DNA of 64,000 bases from Amphibacillus jilinensis Y1 (GCF_000306965.1 NZ_JH976436.1:226057-290056), one strand, 5' to 3'. Shown: positions 17,278 through 26,721, numbered from the stretch's first letter. The notes: generated from the letters alone by a model not told the origin. Numbers and translations are program-made.

Positions 17278-17526
17278 ATGACGATTTCATTCGAGATGGC
17301 ACCAAAAGGAAAGGTATGTCGACTCGTTGCAACGTCTAAAACAGAAGAAACAACTCAATTAACCGTTTTACACAGAGAACAGGGTTTTATTTATTTCAAT
17401 CTTGCTGATTTAAGCGAACAGACACATGATGTTCAGGCTTATATTGAAGCACTAATCCCTAATATTGAAGCTGGTAAATATCAAATGGAATTAGTTGAAA
17501 TGAATCAAGAAGAAGTTTGTTGTTAA
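17278..17526 (+). CDS. Small protein of unknown function, 82 residues
   Basis: A small soluble protein, predicted mainly beta (SFEMAPKGKVCRLVATSK, QLTVLHREQGFIYFNLADLS), ending in a Cys-Cys pair at the very C-terminus with a third Cys near residue 14. I do not recognise a family. TAAGG lies 5 nt before the ATG, and a strong terminator overlaps the stop codon, so this is a single-gene transcript. The C-terminal vicinal cysteines could bind metal or be redox active; that is speculation. Confidence 0.7.
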   Translation: MTISFEMAPKGKVCRLVATSKTEETTQLTVLHREQGFIYFNLADLSEQTHDVQAYIEALIPNIEAGKYQMELVEMNQEEVCC

Positions 17527-17551
17527 GCGCCTATTTTTAGGCGCTTTTTTT
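17526..17551 (+). terminator. Intrinsic terminator
   Basis: AGCGCCTA (17526-17533) pairs with TAGGCGCT (17538-17545) across TTTT, then a run of T. It overlaps the stop codon of the 82-residue gene. Confidence 0.92.
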
Positions 17552-17793
17552 CACAGACCAGAAAAATTCCATAAAATGAAATCAAAATATCTAAATACAA
17601 AAACGAACATTCCATCTGAAAATAACGAAAAAATTAATAAAAAAATATTTTTTAAGTGCGTATTTGCATTATTACAACAACAAAGTTCGGCATTTACAAA
17701 TATTATTGTAAAAAAAGTTTACAAATCTATCGCCTAAATGCTAAAAGTATAGTAATATAGAAAACAATAATAAATAGCACGGATGATTATTAT

Positions 17794-17963
17794 GGGAGAG
17801 CGTATGGTTATACCACCGAAGGAGCAAGCTCATAAAAGACACCTTATGAGACAATCTCTCAGGTAAACGAACCATAATAGGACGACACTCTGGAGAGCGC
17901 ATGTAGATGCCACCAAAGGGGATGCTTTTAACAAAGCGAAAACTCTCAGGTAAAAGGACAGAG
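17794..17963 (+). ncRNA. Tandem glycine riboswitch
   Basis: Two glycine aptamers in series. The first runs from GGGAGAG through CCACCGAAGGAGCAA to ATCTCTCAGGTAAACGAACC; the second from CTGGAGAG through CCACCAAAGGGGAT to AACTCTCAGGTAAAAGGACA. Conserved CTCTCAGGTAAA and ACCGAAGG cores are present in both, with the usual short linker. It controls the gcv operon by glycine: binding should prevent the terminator that follows, turning the operon on when glycine is abundant. Confidence 0.96.
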
Positions 17964-18001
17964 AAGGGTAGAAATAATTAGCCCTTCCCTGTCCTTTTTT
18001 T
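17956..18001 (+). terminator. Expression-platform terminator of the glycine riboswitch
   Basis: GGACAGAGAAGGG (17956-17968) pairs with CCCTTCCCTGTCC (17982-17994) and is followed by T7. The 5' arm overlaps the end of the second aptamer, so ligand binding and terminator formation compete. Confidence 0.9.
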
Positions 18002-18057
18002 GTACACTCTATCTCACCCACACAAAAATAGAACATTGAAAAACAGAGAAAAAGTGG

Positions 18058-18112
18058 CATAAAACGAACCTTCAACCATTGGGCATTTTGGGGGGGATCT
18101 GTGATAAAAATA
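18058..18112 (+). repeat. Dispersed intergenic repeat, copy 5 (shortened)
   Basis: ATAAAACGAACCTTCAACCA joins directly to GGATCTGTGATAAAAATA, so both outer ends of the repeat are kept and most of the middle is missing, replaced by TTGGGCATTTTGGGGGG. It lies in the gcv leader between the riboswitch terminator and the gcvT ribosome site. Confidence 0.75.
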
Positions 18113-18133
18113 GTATTGGAGGTGTTGTCGCAC

Positions 18134-19240
18134 ATGAGTGACAAACAATTAAAACAAACACCGCTCTTTGACCTTTATCAACACAATGGAGCTAAAAAAA
18201 TCATTGATTATGGGGGATGGGCATTGCCTGTTCATTTTTCCAGTATTATCGATGAACATCATGCTGTTAGGCAAAAAGCGGGACTCTTTGATGTTTCACA
18301 TATGGGCGAGATACGCATTGAAGGAGAAGCTGCTGAAAAGTTGGTCAATTTGTTAATGACAAATGACATAACAAGTCTCGAAATAAATCAAGCACGGTAT
18401 ACAGCAATGTGTTATCAAAACGGGGGCACAGTCGATGATTTATTAGTCTACAAACTAGCAGAACAGACATTTTTACTTGTTGTCAACGCCGCTAATATTG
18501 ATAAAGATCTCGATTGGATTAAGGCACATCACATGGATGGTGTGACCATTACCAATCTCTCTGAACATATTGCGCAACTTGCGGTTCAAGGTCCAGAAGC
18601 TGTTAACATATTGCAAAAACTTACAGATGTCCGTTTAGCTGATATTAAACCTTTTCGATTTGTTCAAAATGTGCAACTTGCAGATGTCACTGATGTTTTA
18701 GTTTCAAGAACCGGCTATACCGGTGAAGATGGCTTTGAATTGTATGTCTCTCACGATCAAGCACAAGCACTTTGGCAAGCATTGTTACAAGCAGATGACC
18801 GACTCCAACCATGCGGCCTTGGCGCTCGTGATACCCTTCGCTTTGAAGCAAAACTGGCTTTATATGGTCAAGAATTATCACCATCAATCTCTCCGTTTGA
18901 AGCCGGAATTGGCTTTACAGTCAAAATAGACAAGAGCAGCGATTTTATTGGAAGAGCAGCATTAATGAAAGAAAAGCAAAATCAACCGACTAGAAAGCTT
19001 GTTGGCTTAGAAATTATTGATAAAGGGATTCCTAGACATGGATACAAAGTGTTTTCTTCTAGTAATCAAGAAATTGGTTTTATCACCTCCGGCACCCACT
19101 CACCGTCTATACAAAAGCAGCTTGGTCTTGCTTTAGTTCAGGCTGAATATGGAAAACTGGGAACTGAGGTTCAAGTACAAATACGTTCTAGACTAGTGGA
19201 TGCTGTCATCGTTGAAACACCGTTTTATAAAAGAAAATAA
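18134..19240 (+). CDS. gcvT: Glycine cleavage system T protein (aminomethyltransferase)
   Basis: GcvT moves the methylene group of glycine from the lipoyl arm of GcvH to tetrahydrofolate and releases ammonia. The 368-residue product starts SDKQLKQTPLFDLYQHNGAK and shows family blocks YGGWALPVHFSSI, LFDVSHMGEI, SRTGYTGEDGFELY and LGARDTLRFEA. ATG 18134 is preferred, with GGAGGT about 10 nt upstream; the frame is open further upstream without a better site. It is the first gene of the riboswitch-controlled gcvT-H-PA-PB operon. Confidence 0.96.
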   Translation: MSDKQLKQTPLFDLYQHNGAKKIIDYGGWALPVHFSSIIDEHHAVRQKAGLFDVSHMGEIRIEGEAAEKLVNLLMTNDITSLEINQARYTAMCYQNGGTVDDLLVYKLAEQTFLLVVNAANIDKDLDWIKAHHMDGVTITNLSEHIAQLAVQGPEAVNILQKLTDVRLADIKPFRFVQNVQLADVTDVLVSRTGYTGEDGFELYVSHDQAQALWQALLQADDRLQPCGLGARDTLRFEAKLALYGQELSPSISPFEAGIGFTVKIDKSSDFIGRAALMKEKQNQPTRKLVGLEIIDKGIPRHGYKVFSSSNQEIGFITSGTHSPSIQKQLGLALVQAEYGKLGTEVQVQIRSRLVDAVIVETPFYKRK

Positions 19241-19292
19241 GCGACTGCGTATCATCAATACGATTGAATTTAAATAGGAGAGGAAGATAGAT

Positions 19293-19679
19293 ATGACAAA
19301 TACACAATTAAGATTCACTAAAAAACATGAGTGGGTTCTACCATTAGATGAGGAACGCGCACGCATTGGCATAACCGATCATGCACAACAAGAATTAGGT
19401 GATATCGTTTTTGTCGAAAATGCAGAACTAAACCAACAAGTCACCGCCCATGATTCACTTGGTGTCATCGAATCTGTCAAAGCTGCTTCAGAGTTCTATG
19501 CACCACTATCCGGAGAAGTTGTCGCTATTAACGAGCAGTTAGAAGATGAGCCTGAACGGATTAACGATGATCCTTATCAAGAAGGTTGGCTCGTCGAAAT
19601 CGCCTACACTAACCCTCAAGAATTAGAAGCACTCTTAACTGAAGCAGATTATCAAGCTTTCCTTAGCGAGGAGGAATAA
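19293..19679 (+). CDS. gcvH: Glycine cleavage system H protein
   Basis: Lipoyl carrier of the glycine cleavage complex, 128 residues. The lipoylated lysine is Lys63 in GVIESVKAASEF; the flanking sequence (GITDHAQQELGDIVFVE before, YAPLSGEVVAIN and DDPYQEGWLVEI after) is typical. It shuttles the aminomethyl group from the P protein to GcvT. GGAGAGGAAG precedes the ATG. It lies 52 bp after gcvT and 1 bp before gcvPA. In Bacillus relatives gcvH is often elsewhere; here it is inside the operon. Confidence 0.96.
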   Translation: MTNTQLRFTKKHEWVLPLDEERARIGITDHAQQELGDIVFVENAELNQQVTAHDSLGVIESVKAASEFYAPLSGEVVAINEQLEDEPERINDDPYQEGWLVEIAYTNPQELEALLTEADYQAFLSEEE

Positions 19680-19680
19680 C

Positions 19681-21024
19681 ATGGGATCAACATTTCGCTA
19701 TTTGCCTGATACAGCACAAGATCAACAAGCGATGCTAGATGCGTTAAACATCGACTCAATCGACAACTTATTTGATGACTTACCCACTTCCATTCGTTTA
19801 AATGGTGAGCTCCCAATCGAAAAAGCGATTGCTGAACCGCTTTTAATGAAAAAGATGCAACAGCTGGCTTCAAAAAACACAAATGCAAATCAGCACAGTT
19901 ATTTTCTTGGCGCAGGTACCTATGATCACTTCATTCCTAGTGTCGTCAATCATGTCATTTCACGTTCAGAATTTTATACGGCTTACACACCTTATCAACC
20001 AGAAATTAGTCAAGGTGAACTGCAAGCGATCTTTGAATTTCAAACGATGGTATGTGAATTAACAGGAATGGATGTCGCCAACTCATCGATGTATGATGGC
20101 TTTACTTCAGTTGCAGAAGCTGCCGCCCTAGCTGTTTCATCAACTAAACGGTCCAAAGTGCTGATTTCTCAGGCTGTTCATCCGGAATCACGTGCCATCT
20201 CGAGCACCAATGCTAGCGGTTTATCTTATAAAGTTGAAGAGATTAACTTATTAGATGAAATCACAAATTTAAAAGAACTCCAACAAAAGATAGATCAAGA
20301 CACTGCAGCAATAATCATCCAATATCCTAACTTTTTCGGTTCTGTTGAAGATTTAAATCAAATCAAACAAATAGCCGAATCACATGGGGCTCTATTGATT
20401 GTTAGTGCAAATCCGTTAGCTTTAGCCTTACTGCAATCACCAGGACACTTAGGGGCTGACATCGTCGTTGGTGATATGCAACCATTAGGCATACCGATGT
20501 CATTCGGTGGCCCACACTGTGGTTATTTTGCCGTAAACAAAAAGTTAATGCGCAAAATCCCTGGTCGCATCGTTGGGGAAGCACTAGATGCCAATGGCAA
20601 GCGTGGCTTTACCTTAGCCCTACAGGCCCGCGAACAACATATTCGCCGAGAAAAAGCATCATCTAATATTTGTTCCAATCAAGCATTAAACGCATTGGCA
20701 TCAGCAGTCTGCATGTCTGCTCTCGGCAAACAAGGCATCCGCAAAATGGCCCAATTAAATGTAGAAAAGGCAGATTATATGGCAAAACAACTGGCTAAGA
20801 AAGGATTTAACGTGATCAATCGCGCACCATTTTTTAATGAATTCATCGTTAGCTTACCAGTATCCGCTCGTACAGCCAATCGCAAATTAATTGAGGCTGG
20901 ATTCGTTGGGGGATTTGATTTAAGTATTGATTACGATTTGGCAAACCATATGCTTATAGCTGTTACTGAACAACGAACCAAAGCTGAAATCGATCAATTT
21001 ATAACTGTATTGGAGGCATTATAG
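19681..21024 (+). CDS. gcvPA: Glycine dehydrogenase (decarboxylating) subunit 1
   Basis: N-terminal half of the P protein as a separate subunit, 447 residues, the usual length. It keeps the blocks SYFLGAGTYDHFIPSVV, YTPYQPEISQGELQAIFEFQ and DMQPLGIPMSFGGPHCGYFA. It pairs with GcvPB to decarboxylate glycine and load the aminomethyl group on GcvH. A GAGGAGGAAT ribosome site lies within the gcvH end. The two-subunit form is typical of Bacilli and many anaerobes. Confidence 0.96.
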   Translation: MGSTFRYLPDTAQDQQAMLDALNIDSIDNLFDDLPTSIRLNGELPIEKAIAEPLLMKKMQQLASKNTNANQHSYFLGAGTYDHFIPSVVNHVISRSEFYTAYTPYQPEISQGELQAIFEFQTMVCELTGMDVANSSMYDGFTSVAEAAALAVSSTKRSKVLISQAVHPESRAISSTNASGLSYKVEEINLLDEITNLKELQQKIDQDTAAIIIQYPNFFGSVEDLNQIKQIAESHGALLIVSANPLALALLQSPGHLGADIVVGDMQPLGIPMSFGGPHCGYFAVNKKLMRKIPGRIVGEALDANGKRGFTLALQAREQHIRREKASSNICSNQALNALASAVCMSALGKQGIRKMAQLNVEKADYMAKQLAKKGFNVINRAPFFNEFIVSLPVSARTANRKLIEAGFVGGFDLSIDYDLANHMLIAVTEQRTKAEIDQFITVLEAL

Positions 21025-22482
21025 ATGAAGCCATATCATTCCCTCATTTTTGAAATCAGTCAATCTGATCGATCAGCTGTTGACCTTCCAGACAGTGACG
21101 TCGATACGATCAATTTAAATGATAAATTTCCAAACCATTTATTAAGAGAAACAGAAGCTGAACTTCCAGAGGTATCAGAACTTCAACTCATTCGTCACTA
21201 CACTGCACTTTCTAACAAAAATTATGGCGTTGATAGTGGATTTTATCCACTCGGTTCATGTACGATGAAATATAACCCAAAGCTAAATGAAGATGTTGCA
21301 CGTTTAGAAGGGTTTAACCGAATTCATCCGTATCAATCAACAGAGACAGTCCAGGGTGCCATGCATCTACTATACCAATTGCAAGAAGATTTAGCTGTGA
21401 TCTCCGGAATGGACGCGGTCACCTTACAACCATCGGCTGGTGCACAGGGTGAATGGACAGGGTTAATGATCGCTAAAAAATATCATCAACAAAACGGAGA
21501 AAACCGTTCAAAAGTGCTTGTCCCCGACTCCGCCCATGGCACTAATCCAGCTAGTGCAGCAGTAGCCGGATTCGAGACGGTCACGATCCCGTCAAACGCT
21601 GATGGATTAGTTGATGTTGAAGCCTTAAAAGCTCATGTCGATCACGATACAGCAGCATTAATGTTAACCAATCCAAGTACACTTGGTTTATTTGAAAAAG
21701 ATATTGTTGAAATTGCTGATATTGTTCACGAGGCTGGTGGCTTGCTTTATTATGATGGGGCTAATGCAAATGCGATCTTAGGCAAAACAACTCCTGGTAA
21801 AATGGGCTTTGATATCGTCCATCTAAATTTGCATAAAACCTTTACCACACCTCATGGAGGTGGTGGACCTGGCGCTGGCCCAGTCGGCGTCGTTAAAGAA
21901 TTGACGCCTTATTTGCCTGTACCAAGAATTACAAAAGAAGGCGATCAGTATCGTTTTCATACAGATGAACCTTTGTCAGTTGGTCGCGTAAAAGGTTATT
22001 ATGGAAATTTTGGCATTCTAGTCCGTGCCTATACTTACATTCGCACAATGGGACCAGATGGGCTCCGACAAGTATCGGAATCAGCGGTGCTTCATGCCAA
22101 TTACTTAAAGAAACGACTTGAACCTTATTTTGAAGCGCCTTATCCACAAATATGTAAACACGAGTTTGTTTTATCTGGCATAAACCAGAAAAAACTTGGC
22201 GTTCGAACACTTGATATCGCTAAACGTTTACTCGATTTCGGATATCATCCACCAACCATTTATTTCCCATTAAATGTTGAGGAAGCTTTAATGATTGAAC
22301 CGACAGAAACCGAAACAAAAGAAACGTTAGATGCATTTGCCGACACGATGATACAGATTGCTAAAGAAATAGAAGAGAATCCAATGATGGTATTGGAAGC
22401 ACCACATACGACAGTAATCGGCCGATTGGACGAAACCAAAGCCTCAAGAAAGCCGATTTTACGTTATACAAAACAAGAATAA
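21025..22482 (+). CDS. gcvPB: Glycine dehydrogenase (decarboxylating) subunit 2
   Basis: PLP-binding half of the P protein, 485 residues. The Schiff-base lysine is in [18 protein letters not shown] (about residue 275); other blocks are [24 protein letters not shown] and [12 protein letters not shown]. The stop of gcvPA is directly followed by this ATG, with GGAGG inside the previous gene. It is the last gene of the operon; no simple terminator is seen and repeat copy 6 follows at once. Confidence 0.96.
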   Translation: MKPYHSLIFEISQSDRSAVDLPDSDVDTINLNDKFPNHLLRETEAELPEVSELQLIRHYTALSNKNYGVDSGFYPLGSCTMKYNPKLNEDVARLEGFNRIHPYQSTETVQGAMHLLYQLQEDLAVISGMDAVTLQPSAGAQGEWTGLMIAKKYHQQNGENRSKVLVPDSAHGTNPASAAVAGFETVTIPSNADGLVDVEALKAHVDHDTAALMLTNPSTLGLFEKDIVEIADIVHEAGGLLYYDGANANAILGKTTPGKMGFDIVHLNLHKTFTTPHGGGGPGAGPVGVVKELTPYLPVPRITKEGDQYRFHTDEPLSVGRVKGYYGNFGILVRAYTYIRTMGPDGLRQVSESAVLHANYLKKRLEPYFEAPYPQICKHEFVLSGINQKKLGVRTLDIAKRLLDFGYHPPTIYFPLNVEEALMIEPTETETKETLDAFADTMIQIAKEIEENPMMVLEAPHTTVIGRLDETKASRKPILRYTKQE

Positions 22483-22650
22483 AGTCTTCAATCAGTGGTC
22501 GGAGGGCTGCAGGACGTGGCGGTTTTAGTATGCGATCTTCCCTACCCACTGATGGGGTGTTGAGTGAATCAAGAGTCCGCCTTAATCGGTTGAACTCTGT
22601 TCTCTATTTTGTGCCGGACGCTTTACAAACGGTTATCAATGATAAAACCT
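22482..22650 (+). repeat. Dispersed intergenic repeat, copy 6
   Basis: CTTCAATCAGTGGTCGGAGG, a hairpin region closing at CCCACTGATG, then TGTTGAGTGAATCAAGAG, TCTGTTCTCTATTTTG, CGCTTTACAAACGGTTATCA and TGATAAAACC. It starts at the gcvPB stop codon and could serve as the operon's 3' structure. Confidence 0.82.
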
Positions 22651-22678
22651 AAACATATTATCCGTGGAGGACAACACC

Positions 22679-22981
22679 ATGAAGATTATGATCACAAACC
22701 AAGCACAAGATCAACTTAATCACTTAAATTTAACAGATGGTCTGTTGCCAAGAATCGATGCCGAACTAACTGGTGGTTGTGGATTAGCGATTAGCTATGT
22801 ATTCATCTTTGATCAGCAGCGAAAGCTTGATACGATCTATCGACCTCATGGCATACCTATTCGTATGGACTATGTCACGCAAAAATATCTTAATCATACT
22901 GGCGTAACAATTGATTATAACGAAGCGGATGGTTTTTACGTCATGACTAAACTTACATTTGATAGGAATCCATGTGGTTGA
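22679..22981 (+). CDS. HesB/IscA-like family protein
   Basis: A 100-residue protein of the Fe-S biosynthesis fold (HesB/YneR-like): starts MKIMITNQAQDQLNHLNL, has GGCGLAISYVFI in the position of the first conserved cysteine, and ends NPCG, with only one of the two C-terminal cysteines of true IscA. That reduced set is common in the small Bacillus homologues, so a role in cluster assembly is doubtful. ATG 22679 is chosen for the TGGAGGA site 7 nt upstream. It is a single gene with its own terminator. Confidence 0.82.
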   Translation: MKIMITNQAQDQLNHLNLTDGLLPRIDAELTGGCGLAISYVFIFDQQRKLDTIYRPHGIPIRMDYVTQKYLNHTGVTIDYNEADGFYVMTKLTFDRNPCG

Positions 22982-23002
22982 AGTCAGTATAGCTTTAGCA
23001 TG

Positions 23003-23032
23003 AAAGTCAGCGCAATACCGCTGGCTTTTTTG
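23003..23032 (+). terminator. Intrinsic terminator
   Basis: AAAGTCAGCG (23003-23012) pairs with CGCTGGCTTT (23019-23028) with one G-T pair; T residues follow. It ends the HesB-like gene. Confidence 0.85.
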
Positions 23033-23199
23033 TATTTTGTGGATCATTTATCGCTCGATTAAATGTGCTCTTATTGCAGAGAGTACGTATTTTAAGCTTA
23101 TTTGAATCCTATCTATACATAATCAAATAACATCGCTATAATAATGATTAGGAAATACATACCTTTATTTACAACATTTATCGAAGGAGATCCTGACAA

Positions 23200-24396
23200 A
23201 TGAATAAGTTATTAAAGTACATCATTCTATTTTTCTTTTCTGCTGGAATTGGCTTTTTACTAGGCTACCTTGGCAATACGGTAGATATACCGCCAGTATT
23301 AACGATACTCCCTTGGTATGTTCAAGTGATCATTTTTGTGCTTACTTACATAATAGCTGTGGGTGTACACGAACTTGGTCACGCATTCAGCTTTTCAAAA
23401 AACGGTGTGAACATTCGAGCTATTTTTATTACATTTTTCTTTTTTGTTAAAGAAGATCAACGCTGGAAGCTCAAGTTACGTCCTAATGTTGCCACTATAA
23501 TCGGGGGGATTGTTATACCAGATATAGAAGCAGTGAAAACGGATTCGACATTTAGTAAGCTCCAACAAGCACTTGCTAAAGCGATACTTACCGGCCCTAT
23601 CTTTACTTTATTATGGTGGCTCTTCCTAAGTTGTGCCGGGGGTGTTTTTATGTTAATTTCATCAAACCCATTAATCATTTCATTTTGGTTGACGATCGTC
23701 ATATCACTTACATTTATTACTGCTTTTCTTTTAATCACATGTTTATTTAAAAATGAAATTGCTATCGGTGATTTTCCAGCTTATAAGCTAGCAAAGCATG
23801 ATCGTTTTTTTACTGCCATACAATTGTATCAATATGCCCTGTTTTCATCGGATTATCAACGTGCTCGTTCAGAAAATCAATTTTTAAGGAACATTTTAAT
23901 AGCTGACCTTCAAGAAAAGCTCGCACAAAAAGACAGCCATCTCTATACGCTCAGTATCGTTGATATCTTCATTACCGAATATCTAGCGGGGACGATTGAT
24001 CAGTTACCGCAAGTGGCTTGGGAATACGTCGAGTTTCTTACTGAAGATTCTGAGCGGATCGCTAACTTAAAAAGCAACGAAGCTTTATTAGGCGTGTATA
24101 TACACATCGTTCGTTTATTGTATGCATCAAATGATTCAAATAAAGAAAAAGCCCTCTCGCTTTATCAAACATTTAAAGATGAGATTAAACCTTCTACGCC
24201 GATGCGAAAATATCTCTTACAGCAAACCGATCACGCTTTTGGTTTTGCAGACAATCGTGCTTTTTTAAATAACAAAGACAATATTTGTATTTCGCCTGCT
24301 CACGGGATATTTAAAAACTTCCCTGGGTATTATGCAGATGAAATCAAGCTTAATCAAAACCTCGATAATCCCGTTTTAACGAAAGGAATCGAGTAA
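23200..24396 (+). CDS. Membrane metalloprotease-like protein (M50 type)
   Basis: A 398-residue protein. The first 190 residues hold about five membrane spans with HELGH at residues 57-61 (VGVHELGHAFSFSK), a site-2-protease-like zinc motif inside a span, and LTGPIF further on in the position of the usual second conserved motif. The C-terminal 190 residues are soluble and helical, resembling a TPR-like region (FFTAIQLYQYALFSSDYQRA). Such orphan M50 proteins occur near peptide-export genes, but no partner is adjacent here. AAGGAGAT precedes the start. The substrate is unknown. Confidence 0.72.
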   Translation: MNKLLKYIILFFFSAGIGFLLGYLGNTVDIPPVLTILPWYVQVIIFVLTYIIAVGVHELGHAFSFSKNGVNIRAIFITFFFFVKEDQRWKLKLRPNVATIIGGIVIPDIEAVKTDSTFSKLQQALAKAILTGPIFTLLWWLFLSCAGGVFMLISSNPLIISFWLTIVISLTFITAFLLITCLFKNEIAIGDFPAYKLAKHDRFFTAIQLYQYALFSSDYQRARSENQFLRNILIADLQEKLAQKDSHLYTLSIVDIFITEYLAGTIDQLPQVAWEYVEFLTEDSERIANLKSNEALLGVYIHIVRLLYASNDSNKEKALSLYQTFKDEIKPSTPMRKYLLQQTDHAFGFADNRAFLNNKDNICISPAHGIFKNFPGYYADEIKLNQNLDNPVLTKGIE

Positions 24397-24417
24397 TATG
24401 CTAGCTTCAATAAAAAC

Positions 24418-24453
24418 GCCCTTCCAAACGTGCTTTGGGAGGGCCGGTTTTTC
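24418..24453 (+). terminator. Intrinsic terminator
   Basis: GCCCTTCCAAA (24418-24428) pairs with TTTGGGAGGGC (24434-24444) with one G-T pair, then CGG and T5. It ends the M50-like gene. Confidence 0.85.
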
Positions 24454-24681
24454 TACTTCTCCCCTGGTCTAATCCTTCATTTTCACTGATTATCCTCTTC
24501 ACGTTTTAACTTACATTTACCGTATAAAATCTTTTTGTCTAGAAACCAGTTAAAATTTACTTTTCTCCCCTTTTAAATTTTTTATTTATGGAAACCAACA
24601 GTAGTTATTTACTTTTAAAAATGTTAGTGCTAATATAAAACTATAAAATTAGTTTAATAATAATGAATGGAGGAATCTTTA

Positions 24682-25020
24682 GTGAATTATTCATACACCG
24701 TTAAACCTGAAGCTGAAATTAATAAGATGCTTAGACAAGCAGAGCATAGCTTCCCAATTATTAACGATGAACAACAATTATTCGAGCAGGCTGATTTTTA
24801 CAAAGCATTAGCAGATCCCGTTCGTTTAAAAATTATCGCTATCTTATTAGAAGCACCGTGTTGTTTGTGTGAACTAGCTTCTGCTTTTAAAATACCAAAT
24901 TCAACGCTAACACATCACCTAAAATTGTTAGAGCGCGGTCGAGTTATTGTGGCAAAGAAAATTGGTCGTTACACCATTTACGAATTAACAGATGAAAATG
25001 CTGCTAACTTTCTTAGTTGA
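24682..25020 (+). CDS. ArsR-family metal/metalloid-responsive repressor
   Basis: A 112-residue winged-helix regulator. The recognition region reads FYKALADPVRLKIIAILLEA, then CCLCELASAF, a cysteine cluster in the helix used by arsenic-sensing ArsR proteins (ELCVCDL type), then NSTLTHHLKLLERGRVI. GTG 24682 is chosen because GGAGG lies 8 nt upstream; the ATG at 24667 overlaps that site. It overlaps the start region of the permease gene and should repress the operon until a thiol-reactive metalloid binds. Confidence 0.88.
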   Translation: MNYSYTVKPEAEINKMLRQAEHSFPIINDEQQLFEQADFYKALADPVRLKIIAILLEAPCCLCELASAFKIPNSTLTHHLKLLERGRVIVAKKIGRYTIYELTDENAANFLS

Positions 25021-25034
25021 ATGGAGGGATTTAT

Positions 25035-26036
25035 GTGGAATGGTTTCAGTGGTTAAGTGATCAGTTATTAAGAATGGAATGGCTCTATCAACTGGTTACA
25101 CAATTAGTCGAAAATGTGTTTCAGCTCGATTCCGCAAGTCCGGTTGGTGCAAGCATTCATTTTTTCATTTATGACACGATTAAGTTATTTATTTTATTGG
25201 CTGTCGTGATCTTTTTTATATCTTATATTCAAAGCTATTTTCCACCTGAACGAACGAAACGCATTTTAGGTGGGATGTCAGGCTTTAAAGGAACGATTGC
25301 CGGTGCTTTTTTAGGAGTCTTGACACCTTTTTGTAGTTGTTCGAGCATTCCAATCTTTATTGGATTTACATCAGCTGGACTTCCGTTCGGGGTTACATTT
25401 TCATTCTTAATTGCATCACCAATGGTTGATTTGGCTTCATTTTTAATGTTGAGCTCGTATTTTGGTATGGAACTAGCCATACTTTATTTAATTTTTGGTG
25501 TATTACTTGCCATTGCTAGTGGTTTTATACTTGAAGCATTGCCATTATCTGACCAAGTCGAGTCGTTTGCTATGAAAGCACCACTTCAAACTCAAGATGA
25601 CGCACAACTACGTTTTAAAGATCGTATCCATTTTTCTATTGAGCAAGTTAAAGAAATTGTTTCAAAAGTTTGGTTGTATGTGTTAATTGGTGTTGGTATT
25701 GGAGCAATTATTCATAACTGGATTCCACAATCATCGATTGAAGCCGTTATTGGAGAAAGTAATCCATTTGCTGTCGTGATTGCCACTATAATTGGCGTTC
25801 CGATTTATGCGGATATATTTGGAACATTGCCTATTGCAGATGCATTATTTGCTAAAGGGGTTGAAGCAGGTACAATTGTCGCATTTATGATGTCTGTAGT
25901 TGCCTTATCATTACCATCATTAATTATGTTGTCAAAAGTCATTAAAAGAAAATTGTTGTTTAGTTTTATCACGATTATCGTTGTTGGTATATTACTAATT
26001 GGATACTTATTTAATATGATTCATACCCTATTTTAA
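25035..26036 (+). CDS. ArsP-type permease
   Basis: A 333-residue integral membrane protein of the ArsP/DUF318 permease family, about eight spans. Family hallmarks are TPFCSCSSIPIFIGFTSAG and ASPMVDLASFLML, and the second repeat IIGVPIYADIFGTLPIADAL. Characterised members export trivalent organoarsenicals. GTG 25035 is preferred (GGAGG, 7 nt spacing). It is followed 18 bp later by a thioredoxin-like gene, and with the preceding regulator forms a common three-gene unit whose true substrate is uncertain. Confidence 0.88.
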   Translation: MEWFQWLSDQLLRMEWLYQLVTQLVENVFQLDSASPVGASIHFFIYDTIKLFILLAVVIFFISYIQSYFPPERTKRILGGMSGFKGTIAGAFLGVLTPFCSCSSIPIFIGFTSAGLPFGVTFSFLIASPMVDLASFLMLSSYFGMELAILYLIFGVLLAIASGFILEALPLSDQVESFAMKAPLQTQDDAQLRFKDRIHFSIEQVKEIVSKVWLYVLIGVGIGAIIHNWIPQSSIEAVIGESNPFAVVIATIIGVPIYADIFGTLPIADALFAKGVEAGTIVAFMMSVVALSLPSLIMLSKVIKRKLLFSFITIIVVGILLIGYLFNMIHTLF

Positions 26037-26054
26037 AAAAAGGAGAGGTTAAGC

Positions 26055-26285
26055 ATGGAAATAAAAGTATTGGGACCAGGGTGTTCAAATTGCAAACGGG
26101 TTGAAAAGGTTGTAACAGAAGCCTTGAATGAGTTGAATATAGAAGCCAAAATTTCAAAAGTAACGGATTTTAAAGATATTGCGAGTTTTGGTGTTATGTC
26201 TACACCAGGATTGGTCGTTAATGGTGAAGTGAAGCTTTCCGGGAAAGTTCCTTCTTTAGAAGAAGTAAAAACATTGTTGCAATAA
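26055..26285 (+). CDS. Small thioredoxin-like redox protein (CxxC)
   Basis: A 76-residue thioredoxin-fold protein with active site GPGCSNCKR (Cys10, Cys13) and cis-proline segment MSTPGLVVNGE. These glutaredoxin-sized proteins (redox-active disulfide protein 2 family) are regularly encoded beside ArsP-type permeases, where they may reduce or hand over the substrate. AAAGGAGAGG precedes the ATG. It is the last gene of the ArsR/permease operon. Confidence 0.9.
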   Translation: MEIKVLGPGCSNCKRVEKVVTEALNELNIEAKISKVTDFKDIASFGVMSTPGLVVNGEVKLSGKVPSLEEVKTLLQ

Positions 26286-26404
26286 GACATTAAATGATTT
26301 TGGTAGCATTTACTCAAAATAAGTCACATCAACACTATATTTAAAAGAGAATTTTTAAATAAGAATACGACCAAACTTTTGTTGCTTTTATATTAAAAAA
26401 CATT

Positions 26405-26440
26405 GATCAGCTCCTGTATTGGGGGCTGATCGTTTCATTT
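26405..26440 (+). terminator. Intrinsic terminator after the ArsR/ArsP operon
   Basis: GATCAGCTCC (26405-26414) pairs with GGGGGCTGATC (26421-26431), then GTTTCATTTT. Confidence 0.78.
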
Positions 26441-26533
26441 TATGGAACGATATCCTATTCTAGCGTTTTCTGAAAGTATCATATCCCTGCTACGATTGAT
26501 TTATTATTTGCTTTTCTTAAGCTTTAGCCACAA

Positions 26534-26674
26534 ATGATTCAACACATATTGTTTCATTGTATGAAAAAGAACCTCCATTGCCGTTCCGATAGTGCACCAA
26601 TTGAATTGCTAAGAAAATTTACTTATGAATTAGATACACAAGAAGAATTTTTAAAAAATCTCTTCATTTCTTAA
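26534..26674 (+). pseudogene. Possible C-terminal gene remnant (46 codons)
   Basis: An ATG-led frame with no ribosome site whose second half (IELLRKFTYELDTQEEFLKN) looks like the end of a helical protein. It may be the tail of a lost gene. I cannot name the family and it may be chance. The rest of 26441-26721 shows nothing else. Confidence 0.2.
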
Positions 26675-26721
26675 ATCCTTTTGTCCAAAATTTCGTTAAT
26701 ATAAGTAGAGGTGGTGAGAAG

